A DNA stretch of 64,000 nt from Marisa cornuarietis (Eukaryota > Mollusca > Gastropoda > Architaenioglossa > Ampullariidae). The translations under genes and the position numbers were made by a program. Shown piece by piece: positions 33,835-45,204 of this stretch. The notes under the pieces were generated by a model. The model saw only the letters and a program-made list of their open reading frames with translations. It had not been told where the DNA came from and made no database searches. Within the stretch, counting starts at the first letter, position 1. Each line of letters starts with the position of its first letter. The stretch covers positions 2,797,501 to 2,861,500 of the forward strand of contig SMMW01000534.1 in NCBI GenBank assembly GCA_004794655.1. Reading direction: 5' to 3'.

Positions 33835-34510
33835 CGATACTTGAAAGCAAAGACAAAATGTCCTGACAGACACCCTGGCATGTCTAAAAGAACACAGCAA
33901 TATGACCACCAACAGAGTCCACCCAGACAGTCCACCACACAGTCGCTTTTAATGGGTTGGAGAAGGTGGAATCACACACAGCACTTACAATGGAGTCAGT
34001 GAGTCTCTCAGTTACCATTCACATAGAATTAATCTACTCAGTGACTTCTCGTTGACTGTCACTACACGTCTGCTCCTTCACTATATACCTTCATCTATGA
34101 TCGAGTCTCTTCTCCAGCACTTCAAGCCCACACTAGTTATACTATGCCAGAGGCTACCTCCCTGCTTCCCGCATTCTAGTAGCCTAGCGGCGATTACCTG
34201 ACTGGCCTTGCCAGGTGTGAGCCCACCTGTGATGATGAGTCAGGATCCGACAGCCCTGTAAATCGTCCGCCCCCTACCTTCTACAGAAAAAACACCAGCC
34301 ACAATAACACATTTGCTTTCATGTCACGGCAACATGTCTGTGACAATATGTAAAATACCTTTATTCTCAACATGTACAACAGTTTTACTCAATATATATA
34401 TATACCACTTAATTAAAACAGGAGTCCAGAAAATGTCAGTAGACATGACACTGACAGAGAGTGGAGCTGATGCCATGTTGATCCTTCAAGCGCCACCCTT
34501 GACTAGCAAT
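33560..34510 (-). pseudogene. Degenerate lectin unit 4
   Basis: Paralogous to intron 1 and exon 1 of gene 3 (25750-27230): shared blocks include TGTCCTACACCGCATAC and the CACGTGAGCACC region. The expected first exon is 34476-34406 on the minus strand, beginning MASAPLSVSVM and ending before GTATAT. It is 71 nt long, against 79 in the other genes, so the donor leaves the frame in the wrong phase. No lectin-domain exon was found downstream. The unit looks dead. Confidence 0.7.
33801..33832. repeat. AC microsatellite
   Basis: Sixteen AC units within the degenerate lectin unit. Confidence 0.95.
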
Positions 34511-34754
34511 TAAATGACTTGGGTTGTATTGCGCTGATAAGTAGTGTGCAGACAACACGAAACCTCAGACAGACGACCGATAAAATCTCAGAGAGAAAAA
34601 AATATCTTAACGCACGCATGAGTAAAGGGAGACTACCGTGACAGCCCAAGACTGCAGCATCATTGCCCCTGACAGCTACAGCCTGGTCAAGTTAGTGATT
34701 CAAGCTAATCAACAACAGCATACAAATAACATTATGTCATAAACATTACTCTCT

Positions 34755-34757
<3 letters not shown>

Positions 34758-34812
<55 letters not shown>
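34758..34812. repeat. GT microsatellite
   Basis: Pure GT run of about 27 units right after a short CT run. Confidence 0.96.
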
Positions 34813-34814
<2 letters not shown>

Positions 34815-35187
34815 CGAGAACGGAAGGCGAACGGAGGTATTAACAGATTCTGGGGAAATAGTATTTTGTACTTTCGCTAGAAAAATCTGCTCTTCTCTAG
34901 ACTTGACGGGTGTTTAGCGAGCGCTCGCTTGAATGAACTGTAAATGGAAATGCCAGATGAATAATATTTAATTTTATTTTGACCCTCGCAAACTGATTTC
35001 AAAGTCCAGAACACGTCATCACTACACATGACTCAAACATCGAATTCATGCGCCAGTCCTGACTAATAACAAGGGTCACAGCGAATACCCACCAGCCCCC
35101 GCGCATCATGTTGCACGGCCCACCTGTCGCTGCCCCGCGTGGTGTCCACTTCTGACTTTCACTGACGTCGTTATCACCGCCACCTTT

Positions 35188-35223
<36 letters not shown>

Positions 35224-36440
35224 TTCAACAAGAGTAAAGAGCAAGCAGCAGGTGTCGTCACGTTTTGCGGCTGTCAAGAGCGTGTCGAGGTCTAACGACT
35301 TCCACAGGTGTGGCTCAGGTGTGACATCCCCTTCATCAGCCCTCCACCTGCTGTCACACCCCACACCCCCCAGCCCAGCTTCTCCCCCAGCCCTTGACGA
35401 CGCTGCTGCTGGTGCGGAGAAACTGGATATAACCGCCCAGGACTCGCTCATTCGTCAGCATAGAGTAAGAACTGAAGTGAACGACCGCAAGAGGGTTAGA
35501 TATACCTTCGTGGTTTAAATATTTGATGCTATTTTAGTAAAGGATGTGTGTGTGTGTGCGCGCGCGCGCGCGTGCGCGTGTATTGGGCATCTGTTGCGTG
35601 TCACAAGACTTGTCTCCCTTTCGCTAGACGGCTCTTGTTTGCGATTATAAATGGTTTTCTGATGCGCGCTTGCGAATGTCTTTTGTACGTGTGTTTGTGA
35701 ATGTGTTTTTTAGGGACCGTCTCTGCCTGACATTTGTATCCGTGTGTCTGTGTGAGTGCGTACGTGTGCGTGAGCATCTGCCTAGCGTGTTTAAATTTGT
35801 GTTTACGTATATACGCTTGGCTGGATAAATCAGATCAGTGTCTGAAATACGGTGGGTCTGTGCGTGTGTCTACCTGTTGTATGTGTCTACGTGTGGTGCG
35901 TGTGTGCGTGAATGATGTACCAGCGGGAGACTGCATGTAACTCACTCAGGGCACTCATGGCCGTGTGACTGTGAGCAAATTGAGACTAACTGCCAACAGC
36001 GTGGGGGGGGGGAAGGGAGGGGAGGGATGTGGTGGGAACCCCTGCTGGCGCCACATTTTGTCGCAGACACAACACGCACGCACGCACGCACGACTAAACA
36101 CGTGCTGACCCCGCCAGACACTAAACGATGTTTGGTTTCTTGCCACAGCTTCAGCCTCCATCCCCGCCACCATCACACGGTGAGTCCCATCAGATGGAAG
36201 AAGAAAGACTAAAAGAAAACGAAAAAAAACAGATTTATGGGAGGTGGGGAGGTGGGGGCAGAGGTCGGTCCGTATGAGTAAGAGCTAATGGAACTGACAA
36301 AGTTGATCGCCCGGTCCTGATTGAGAAATGTGTTAATTAAAGTCGTAATAATTGAATGGAGTAATGGGTGGATGATGGTAAATGGATAATATTGTGAATG
36401 CTGGATTGACGGAGGCTGTCGAGAGGTTTGGTGGGTTGAT
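34813..36440. other. Spacer with (AGC)10, no recognised gene
   Basis: Contains ten AGC triplets at 35188-35217, a GT/GC run at 35545-35582 and several T/G-rich stretches. Two overlapping open frames (34999-35451 minus with an Ala run from the AGC repeat, 35252-35518 plus) resemble no family I know and have no convincing splice context. Confidence 0.5.
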
Positions 36441-36448
36441 GGAGGGTA

Positions 36449-36600
36449 TTTTAAGATAAGATAAGATAATACTTTAGTTGTCCCAGAGGGCAATTTGGTG
36501 GCAGCTCGATTAAATTTTAAAAAAAAATCATCAACTACATTAAGCTCGTGCAGTCCTGTAACCAGATGTGTCATCCAAAGCGACATTAAAGATGGAGGAA
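36449..36600 (-). mobile_element. LINE 3' tail with TTATC repeats
   Basis: On the minus strand, GTCGCTTTGGATGACACATC leads, after a T run, to AATTGCCCTCTGGGACAAC and AAAGTATTATCTTATCTTA. This sequence type ends many L2/CR1-like elements in aquatic animals. Only the tail remains. Confidence 0.6.
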
Positions 36601-36930
36601 GAGATCGTGAATCGAAGCAGTCCCTCTTACCGAGTGTCTCTTACAGGCCATCGGCAACTGATGTGAGTGGTTCATTCTCCTGTCTCTGTTGGCACTCGGA
36701 CTCCGTCAGTCGATCTCGTTTCACCACTCACACAGCAGGTCCGACAACTCTATGTCCTAATCAACATTCCATTCTGAATTCTCCTTCCTTCCTACCACAT
36801 CCCCCACCCACATCCTCTTCAGCCTCGTAAAGACACGTCGTCGTTTTTATTTCAAGATCTTGAATATCTTCCTCCAGCGGCGTGATGATGAGGGCGGGGG
36901 AGGGTTTTGTGTGTGAGTGCGTGCATGAGC

Positions 36931-36957
36931 ATGCGTGTGTGTGTGTGTGTGTGTGTG
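36931..36957. repeat. GT microsatellite
   Basis: Short GT run of about ten units. Confidence 0.8.
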
Positions 36958-37241
36958 AAGCTCGGCTGCTGACGCTTTCATGTTCCTTGTCCACACGGGA
37001 TAGTGTCACGCTTCAGTGGCACGCGCTACTGACCTTCAGTGAGTCGTAGTCAGCTGTGAGCATGTGTGTACACAGGGACCGGAATGACAAGGGGCTTCCT
37101 GAAGTCTTTTACTGTTTGTAATGACGAGAATCATTGTCATTTCAACTGTCGTTTGATAGAATAGAAAGGCATCCTACTACTACGGCTACTACTATAACCA
37201 CTTAAAATAATGACAGATTTCATTGGCCAGCAACACTCGAG

Positions 37242-37754
37242 CAGTGAGACAGACTACAAACGTCAGACTTACCCGTGAGACAGACTACAAATGTCAGAAT
37301 TACAGTGAGACAGACTACAAACGTCAGAATTACAGTGAGACAGACTACAAACGTCAGAATTACAGTGAGACAGACTACAAACGTCAGAATTACAGTGAGA
37401 CAGACTACAAACGTCAGAATTACAGTGAGACAGACTACAAACGTCAGAATTACAGTGAGACAGACTACAAACGTCAGAATTACAGTGAGACAGACTACAA
37501 ACGTCAGAATTACAGTGAGACAGACTACAAACGTCAGAATTACAGTGAGACAGACTACAAACGTCAGAATTACAGTGAGACAGACTACTACAAACGTCAG
37601 AATTACAGTGAGACAGACTACAAACGTCAGAATTACCTGTAACACAGACTACAAACGTCAGAATTACAGTGAGACAGACTACAAACGTCAGAATTACCTG
37701 TAACACAGACTACAAACGTTAGACTTACCCGTGAGACTGACTACAAACTTCAGA
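37242..37754. repeat. 30-bp minisatellite
   Basis: About 17 copies of AGTGAGACAGACTACAAACG followed by TCAGAATTAC. Because 30 is a multiple of three and the unit has no stop in several frames, the array is open on both strands (four frames longer than 135 codons). Central units are identical, indicating recent homogenisation. One unit has a 3-bp insertion near 37590. Confidence 0.97.
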
Positions 37755-39250
37755 GACTCGGATGTGACTTCTCTGATGACAGTCGAGCATTAACCTGTTA
37801 TGCTAAACATTGTTATGTTATACCAGCTAAACTTGAACGAAAGTAGGAAACTAAATTAACAGATTAACTGTAGATGACAGCTTTACATGACAAGCAGATT
37901 AAGAAAGCCATGGGGAAAACGTAATTTATATTTTAATTGTTTTATGGGTTTTCTGAATATTTTGCATGATTTGCTACCTCCTAAATTAGAATAAGATGAA
38001 TATATACAATGGCATCCAGTCACTTAGCGCTTTGCGGTGTGTTCCTATCCACACACACATGCATGCACACACTGAAACACACAAGTGTTCATTAAAAGCT
38101 ATCCAAACTGAGGCTGAGTGCAGTGGACCGGACCTGAGGTGTATATAAACCAAGGGAAATATACTCTTCAAAACAATTAAAAGGCCACCTTCATGTTTTC
38201 TACATTAATCGTGTTTATACCAACAAATAAGAAGGGAAAAAAGTCACAAAGTAAGACGAAAAAACATCGATAACAAAATTAGAAAAGACTAAAATGTTGA
38301 AAATAAAATAAGAAGAAACTTCATTTAAATGTACTACAGTAAAAAGGATAAAATATGTTTCTTATATGTCGGGATTTTTTTAATACATATATTAAAGCAT
38401 AAATTTGAGTGTCACTCTGGAAACTTGGAATATTCCTAGGTTCCGACACTAACCTCGGACTGGCACCAGCATTCTTGGGTATGATATGGAGTTATCTTTA
38501 TATAGGTATCACCATAATAACTGACAGCAGGCGATTTAGTTGCTGACTCGGCGTTAAACACTAAATTCCGCCTCACCTCAAAACTTTTCCACAACGACCT
38601 CAAACTTTCCTTTTGAAATGACTGAAAAACTGAGCCAGTACATTAGAACATAATCGCTTTCACCACGAGTTCCCATAAAAGCTTCAAGTGTCTTTACTAT
38701 CAGGCTTCAACACCTCAACAAAAGGTGTTTTTATTGGTGTTTTCCCTCTTTTGAATGGCCGCAAACGACCCGAGGAACTTCATTACACGTCCCGCACCCA
38801 AACTCCAGAGACCACCCAGGATGTGCTGAGCGAAATCTTTTGCCCCTCTCCTCCCCCTTCCCCCCGCCTCTGCCCCTGGAGGCTGATCAGGGGTGTGTAC
38901 AGTGGAGTCATGAATGGCGAGAGATGACAGGACCCGGGTATACAGGGGCTGTACCAACCACAATAGATACTGGCAAGAAATCAGTAGAGGACACACACAC
39001 ACACACACACACAGAGACACACAGACCTTTTTCACCATTTTATTGATTCCATCTTTGGGTTCATATCAAGGGACAAGTCATCAACATTTAAAAATGGCAC
39101 TGAGTCATTAAGTATGACTGGTTGTAGGTAGCAGATCATCAATGTGGTTATCTACATAACATCGTCGTGAGCGTATACAGTGTACAGTATGTGTGAGGAC
39201 CTTAACATCGTAAACATTCTCCGTGAAACACAAAAGAGTAGCTAATAAAC
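37755..39250. other. Spacer with no recognised gene
   Basis: AT-rich spacer with a short AC run at 38993-39013. Open frames here are short and unlike known proteins. Confidence 0.5.
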
Positions 39251-39267
39251 GCGGACGTGATGGCGCG

Positions 39268-39375
39268 CGCGCACACACACACACACACAAACACACATAA
39301 AACACACATAACACACACACACACACAAACACACATAAAACACACACAAACACACATAACACACACACACAACCA
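39268..39375. repeat. Interrupted CA minisatellite
   Basis: CA runs broken by AAACACACATAAAACACACA-type units. Confidence 0.9.
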
Positions 39376-39649
39376 TAAACGCCACTATTTTAGTGCATCT
39401 TGTTCAAAAGTAGCCCCTAACAGTATAAAGACTATAGAGAAACTGTGTAAGGTCCCTAATGGTTTCGTCAGAGTTGCCTCCCATGACACGTGATACACCT
39501 GGATGCTCACCTTGCAGCACTGGAACTTGCCATCTCGTGCTGGTAAAACCTTTACAGGAAGAGTTCACATGCTTCATCCTCTCCTTCTAATTTGCCAGAG
39601 GCAATGCCACGCCCCGTGAGAACACACCATGTCTGTAGAATAGTTTGCG

Positions 39650-40540
39650 TGTTGTTATATCGGATATTCCAAGTCTAAATTGGATATAAACTGGATATAA
39701 AATGAATTTCGGTTGATAGAGGTCGATGTATCATTCAGCTTTTATACAGTGCACATACTTCTACGCGTGAACTGTTTTCCAGATCAGACCACAGCAATCT
39801 TTCTGTCATTATTGGAATATTGGAAAAAAGCCCTCGCTAGGAATACTGTCATTTAGTTTCCATAGACATCGCAAGAGCTGGCTGGTCCTTGTCTTTGCTT
39901 TAGTTGTTAAATAAGTTACTGCAGTGATAAGGAAAAGTTTTTGTGAAATATAAGCCTAGATATTTATAAGAGTTCATAACCTCCAGATTATGGCTACCGT
40001 GGTGCCAAGATATCTGTGGACCCAGGAAACCGCCCTTCCACAACTTTCTGGTCTTCTGTAGATTAACTTTTTTTTAGTCCTGTTCATTCCCCGGGGAGAA
40101 GAGGACCGCAACCACAGCAGTCAGCGGATCCGACTCTGGGCGTTCCGTGGGTTAAATGAAATTGTCCCTAAAAATCTTTTGTTGACCCTTACTTGAGTAT
40201 GGTAATCAGTAAACAATAATATCAAGAGCTGTAGCACATCCGTTGTCTACGTTTCATGCCATTGCCAAATTGCCAAACATTTCTACAGCAAGTTTGTTTA
40301 TAAAGAAAGAGAACAACACAGGTGAAAGGATACAACCCTGTTCAACCCCCTACATGACAGTCAATCCAGTCCGCAAGAGTATCTCGACATTTTATGCAAT
40401 ACTTGCAACTGTTGTACATTTGTTGTAACATCTTCAGCATTTCGCAGCTGATTCCTGCAGCCCGGAGGGTGATCCATCCAACATCTCCATTTATGGTATC
40501 AGGAGACAGCGGGACACATGCATGAAGCAAGTACCATACC
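39650..40540 (-). pseudogene. Decayed LINE reverse transcriptase, L2/CR1-like
   Basis: On the minus strand, pieces in different frames decode to RT signatures: a CEMLKMLQQMYNSCKYCIKC stretch (about 40,445), then a segment ending in LFSFFINKLAVEMFGNLA (about 40,290), and near 39,960 NSYKYLGLYFTKTF. Stops and frame changes are frequent. The lineage matches the fragments at 7770 and 30992. Confidence 0.7.
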
Positions 40541-40817
40541 GTCTCTCCCCAATTAGAAGACAGGGAATGAAACTGAACCCTGATCTACTGTCACGCCGAC
40601 AGCTGACACAGACTTAAACTGACTACCAGTGACACGAGCAGGGAATCCGGTGTCAGAGTGTCACGCGTTTGTTACCCATGTGATGTGCGTGTGTGTGCGC
40701 GCGCGTGTATGTATATGCGTGTGGATGCGTAGCTTCTCTTTCAGCCTACGCAAGGATTGGTGTTAATGATCGTCGTTGAGTGGCTGATGTCCTGTTTAGG
40801 TGTCAGGTGATGTCAAG

Positions 40818-41487
40818 GCTGGTATTAATTTTGTGTCAAGGTCTGGTGGTATCTGTAGTATTACCCACCGATTGTCACACCAAGATCTGGTGGTATGTGT
40901 GATATTACCAACCGAGGTGTCACCCCAAGATCTGGTGGTATCTGTGATATTGCCCACCGAGTGTCACCCCAAGGTCTGGTGGTATCTGTGATATTACCCA
41001 CCGAGTGTCACACCAAGGTCTGGTGGTATCTGTAGTATTACCCACCGATTGTCACACCAAGATCTGGTGGTATGTGTGATATTACCAACCGAGGTGTCAC
41101 CCCAAGATCTGGTGGTATCTGTGATATTACCCACCGAGTGTCACCGGTCTGGTGGTATCTGTGATATTACCCACCGAGTGTCACACCAAGGTCTGGTGGT
41201 ATCTGTGATTACCCACCGAGTGTCACACCACCGAGTGTCACACCTGTGATATTACCCACCGAGTGTCACACCAAGGTCTGGTGGTATCTGTGATATTACC
41301 CACCGAGTGTCACACCAAGGTCTGGTGGTATCTGTGATATTACCCACCGAGTGTCACACCAAGGTCTGGTGGTATCTGTGATATTACCCACCGAGTGTCA
41401 CCCCAAGGTCTGGTGGTATCTGTGATATTACCCACCGAGTGTCACACCAAGTTCTGGTGGTATCTGTGACATTACCCACCGATTGCA
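40818..41487. repeat. 44-bp minisatellite
   Basis: About 15 units of the type ACCAAGGTCTGGTGGTATCT, GTGATATTACCCACCGAGTG, TCAC. The first half repeats as a larger block (40840-40990 and 41030-41150 share the same order of variants). A few units are shortened. Confidence 0.95.
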
Positions 41488-41489
41488 AC

Positions 41490-42243
41490 TCAGGGGTTGG
41501 TATACAAGCAACAGCAGCAACAGGCATCTTTCATTACCAGCTCCAGCGTCTTCAATAGAGGGTGTGCTATGCTCCTCGTGGAGGAGGGGCAAAATACGGG
41601 TGGCTGCAACTCAACGTGCCGCTCCACCCCTGCATCGCTGTTACGAAAGAAAAAATAAATACTTTTTTTGAAAATTTGCCTTCATAGCTCTTTAAAGTCT
41701 TTTTTACGATTTCCCATTTATGTTGATGTATGGAGAGCAGATCTGAAAAGCAAATTGCTCCACTAAATGCAGCAAGAAAAGAAAACAAGAGAGTGCAGAA
41801 CATTATCCCACCCCACCTCCGGCCACCACCCCCTATTCCCATCAACTTTCAGTCCCGCGCCAAGTGCAATGCTCCTGTCCTCCCGAACTGTGATCACCTC
41901 CACGCCTTTGTTACTCCCATAAAAACGGGTTCCGAGTCCGCCATCGCTTCCCCCGACCTTCTTTCTGCCGGCCGTCCATAGAGGGCGCTGTTTTGTCAGA
42001 CGTATTGAAAGTAACCAGAGAAGAAACATAAACGCAAGCAGCAGACGATAAGACTCTTTTTCAGGACGGGAGGCGACAATCGTATCTGATCCTAGTAAAC
42101 TCCCTCCGGGCTCTCCAGGCTTTCAGAACGGCCGAGCGTAAAAGGGGGAGAAAGATCACTCGACAGGACTCGAGGTAAGAGGGCGGAGGGGAAGACTAAG
42201 TTTGATGAGGGGGTGGGGTTGAAAGGTCAAGGGGAGAGCAAGC
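41490..42243. other. Spacer with no recognised gene
   Basis: GC content is somewhat higher and short overlapping frames occur on both strands. Nothing recognised. Confidence 0.45.
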
Positions 42244-42251
42244 CCCTAGAC

Positions 42252-42428
42252 CAGCGTTTCTCAACCTTTTACTTGTGACGCCCCCCCAGACGAATAAAGG
42301 TACGTCCGCGCGCCCCCCTTAGCCACTAATACCTATATGAGATATGAGAAAATGACCGTCTTTGCGGCCCCCTTTTCAGCAGCTTGCGCCCCCCTTGGGG
42401 GGCGCGCCCCCCAGGTTGAGAACCGCGG
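42252..42428. mobile_element. 177-bp hAT-type MITE with 8-bp target duplication
   Basis: Flanked by CCCTAGAC at 42244-42251 and 42429-42436. The left end is CAGCGTTTCTCAACC and the right end complements to CCGCGGTTCTCAACC. The 8-bp duplication and the C-x-G-x-G-x-TTCTCAACC ends are diagnostic of hAT elements. The interior is C-rich with no ORF. It must have been moved by a transposase made elsewhere. Confidence 0.9.
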
Positions 42429-42436
42429 CCCTAGAC

Positions 42437-43778
42437 TGTTTTGGTGGATATATTTTGGGGCTCTGCTGCTGAAAGGATACTCTTCCTTGTTCGTTCAGTC
42501 GTGCAGCCTTGGTGGAAAGTGGTAATAATTCACGAGGGCGTTTGAAGCTGTTTCGCCTCAAAACTTAAGACAAACAGCCAGCTAAGCCCTATAGGCAAGT
42601 ATACACACCGCACGAAAACACCATTTATTAATTAGCAGCATAAACCAATCAAAGGAGGAGACAGAAAGAAAAGACATTAAAACAAAAAGAAGATAAAAGT
42701 GGAGACCAGAAAAACAGAAAGTACAACTATATAGCAGGTACAAAGTTAAAAGAAGCAAGAAAGGATACAGATAGAAAAAAGAACGAAGAAAATGGACAAA
42801 AAACAGGTCCAAAAACAGTTTTAAGGAATTATTTTGATGACAAGAACTAAACTAGACCAGTGCCTAGATCGCTACCAAGGAACGAAGCAATATACTCTCA
42901 TCTAGATCATTACCAAACAACAAATCCTTGTGCTGACGACCAGAGATCAAAGTCAATGAACAAAGCAGCAAACAAAAGAAAAGAGTCTGAGTACGGCCGC
43001 CGGAGATGCGCGCGCACTTCTGTGTAAAAGTGTCAAAAGTCAGGTGAGGTTACCTGCCCTCGACACTAGGTCCCAGTTTTTCAACTTGTCACAGGAACTG
43101 AAAGCCAACGCCAAGGGTTAGGTGACCCTGCCGCCAGATGTTGCCTCACGGGATATGCAGATGGCAAAGATTATCGCACGATAGCAAAATCATAGTTGTG
43201 AGATGACTAAAATAAGTGCATCAAAACTCGGCAAAGATGCAAAATACAATATCAGATTTTACTAAAACACTGGACCTTTTGAGTTGTATTGTTTTTCTAA
43301 CTTTCCTAAAACAAAATCAAACTTGTCATCCAAAAGTAAAAGAGAATATTTCATCAATTATTCATCAGTGATCAAAGGGCAAGCGGGGGTCAGTTTGTCA
43401 GCCACTCAGTTGGCTTTACCGAGACACACACAAGTAAAGAGATGAGCGGAAAAGATCGATGTTGTGGTACAACGGTCCACTAAAAGGAAGGCAGCAGAAA
43501 AGTTAGTATTTCCTTTTTCCTGGTGATAAATGCCTCCTAATTCCAAAGACGAAAAATTGTGGCTGTAAGCGATTCGACGAAAAAACTTCTTGCTGACATC
43601 AAAGTCAACAATATGCAATCGACATTCCGTATCACGATTTTCAGGTCAATGACCCGAGTTCAATCTGCGAAATCTCAACATTATACCGTGAGGACGAGAT
43701 TCAGCAAAAACATGCAGTAACCTACATGGTCAGGCATTGATTCCGAAATAACAGCTGGTGGAGAGAATCTTTATAAGT

Positions 43779-43818
<40 letters not shown>

Positions 43819-45170
43819 AAATGAGTCCTATTGCAAGATATACGTTAATAAACAGCTGTCGCGCAATAAATTTTTTAAAAATTACAGTAACAAATTTTTT
43901 GCAGGAGCAAAGAAATGTGTAAAGTGATATTCTGAAGTCGCGCCTCTTTCATCGTTTTGCTTTGGTTCTTCAACCCACTTCAACCCACTACCTAAAATTA
44001 TTACTTCTGAAAGAGCAGATAACTGTGAAAGTGACTTTGTCATATTCAAAATTTCCCTTTAATACCAGTCGCTCTTTATCCATGCCAATGTAGCCGAAAT
44101 GATGTGTATCATAGAAGACTCTTACGGTGAAAGAATGCTATAAATAGGCCACGCACTAATAGTCGACCCCCATTTCCGGTTTGTGCACGGCACTTAGAAA
44201 ATTGCTAAATGTTGATTGGATGTTGCCATAGGAGACCGAATCGAAAGACCCTCATTCTCAAGTGTTTCAGCAAACATTCAGACATGTTCCCAGCTCTTGA
44301 TGGGTTCTTCGCCAGACTTCAAGCTTCAAAAAATTTAATTGTAAGATAATCTTTTTTTATTTTTACTTTGCCTCATAGCCCTCACAGACACCTGCCAAGT
44401 GGATACAATAATCTTGCCAGCTTCTGCCTATCTTATCCGCTCCCTCACAAGCATACACACTTGCCCACTTTTTCTGCTTCTTCCAGCTTCCTTTATCTCA
44501 AATCGCTTTTCCTCCCGAATGCCACCCCTTCTTTCTCCCACCATGGCACTCTTCTCTGTCTTGCAGACCAAATGCCTGTTAAATAAACAACAGCCGCAGC
44601 TTGGCGCGGTTTGGCGACTCGCCAAGAGATGGCGCTGATTACACTGCTGGTTCTTGGACTCGTGAAGTGGAGATTGGTCGCCCACAACACCCGTTATTAG
44701 GCCGAAAGTGAATGGTCTGTTTCTTTACGAGTTGATAAGGCCCATCTTCGTTTTCTGCATTATATCTCTGCATCGTAAGATGAAGGCACTTTTTAAAGAG
44801 GAGAAGTAGTTTGGCTGGTTCACTGGAAACATGGGGTAGGACGTAGGTGGTAAGTTTGATAAGTTTGATAAGTTCCATCATGTTCCATCATGTTCCATCA
44901 AGGTACATAAAGTTACATAACCCAGGGCTCATGCACCTTCAACGTACTACTCGACTGAATAAATCAACTGGTCTTGCAAACCGATTTTAGGACCCAGATA
45001 TTCCACTCCCAACTCTCTATATTTTGTGTGTGAGTTTTCTCTTCTCCTTGCGCACGAAATGTGTGAAAATTTTATCTGATTTTTACCAGGAGATGTCATC
45101 TAACTTTGACTAAGAGATCTCATCAAAAAAGAGATTCCCCATCCCCTCGCCCTCTGTTGTTGACTTTGAA
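42437..45170. other. Spacer with ATT microsatellite, no recognised gene
   Basis: Contains (ATT)n at 43781-43816. The rest shows no recognisable gene, element or RNA. Short ORFs here lack splice and family support. Confidence 0.5.
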
Positions 45171-45172
45171 AG

Positions 45173-45204
45173 GGAAAGTGCTTCCACCTCACGATGACTT
45201 CTCA
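45173..45204. repeat. SINE 3' fragment
   Basis: GGAAAGTGCTTCCACCTCAC matches the tail-side part of the SINE at 13965-14000. The rest of that SINE is absent. Confidence 0.45.

Noticed and set aside
34999..35451. 150-codon minus ORF with an alanine run as a gene
   Set aside because: The Ala run comes from (AGC)10. No domain, promoter or splice sites are convincing, and an opposite-strand frame overlaps it.
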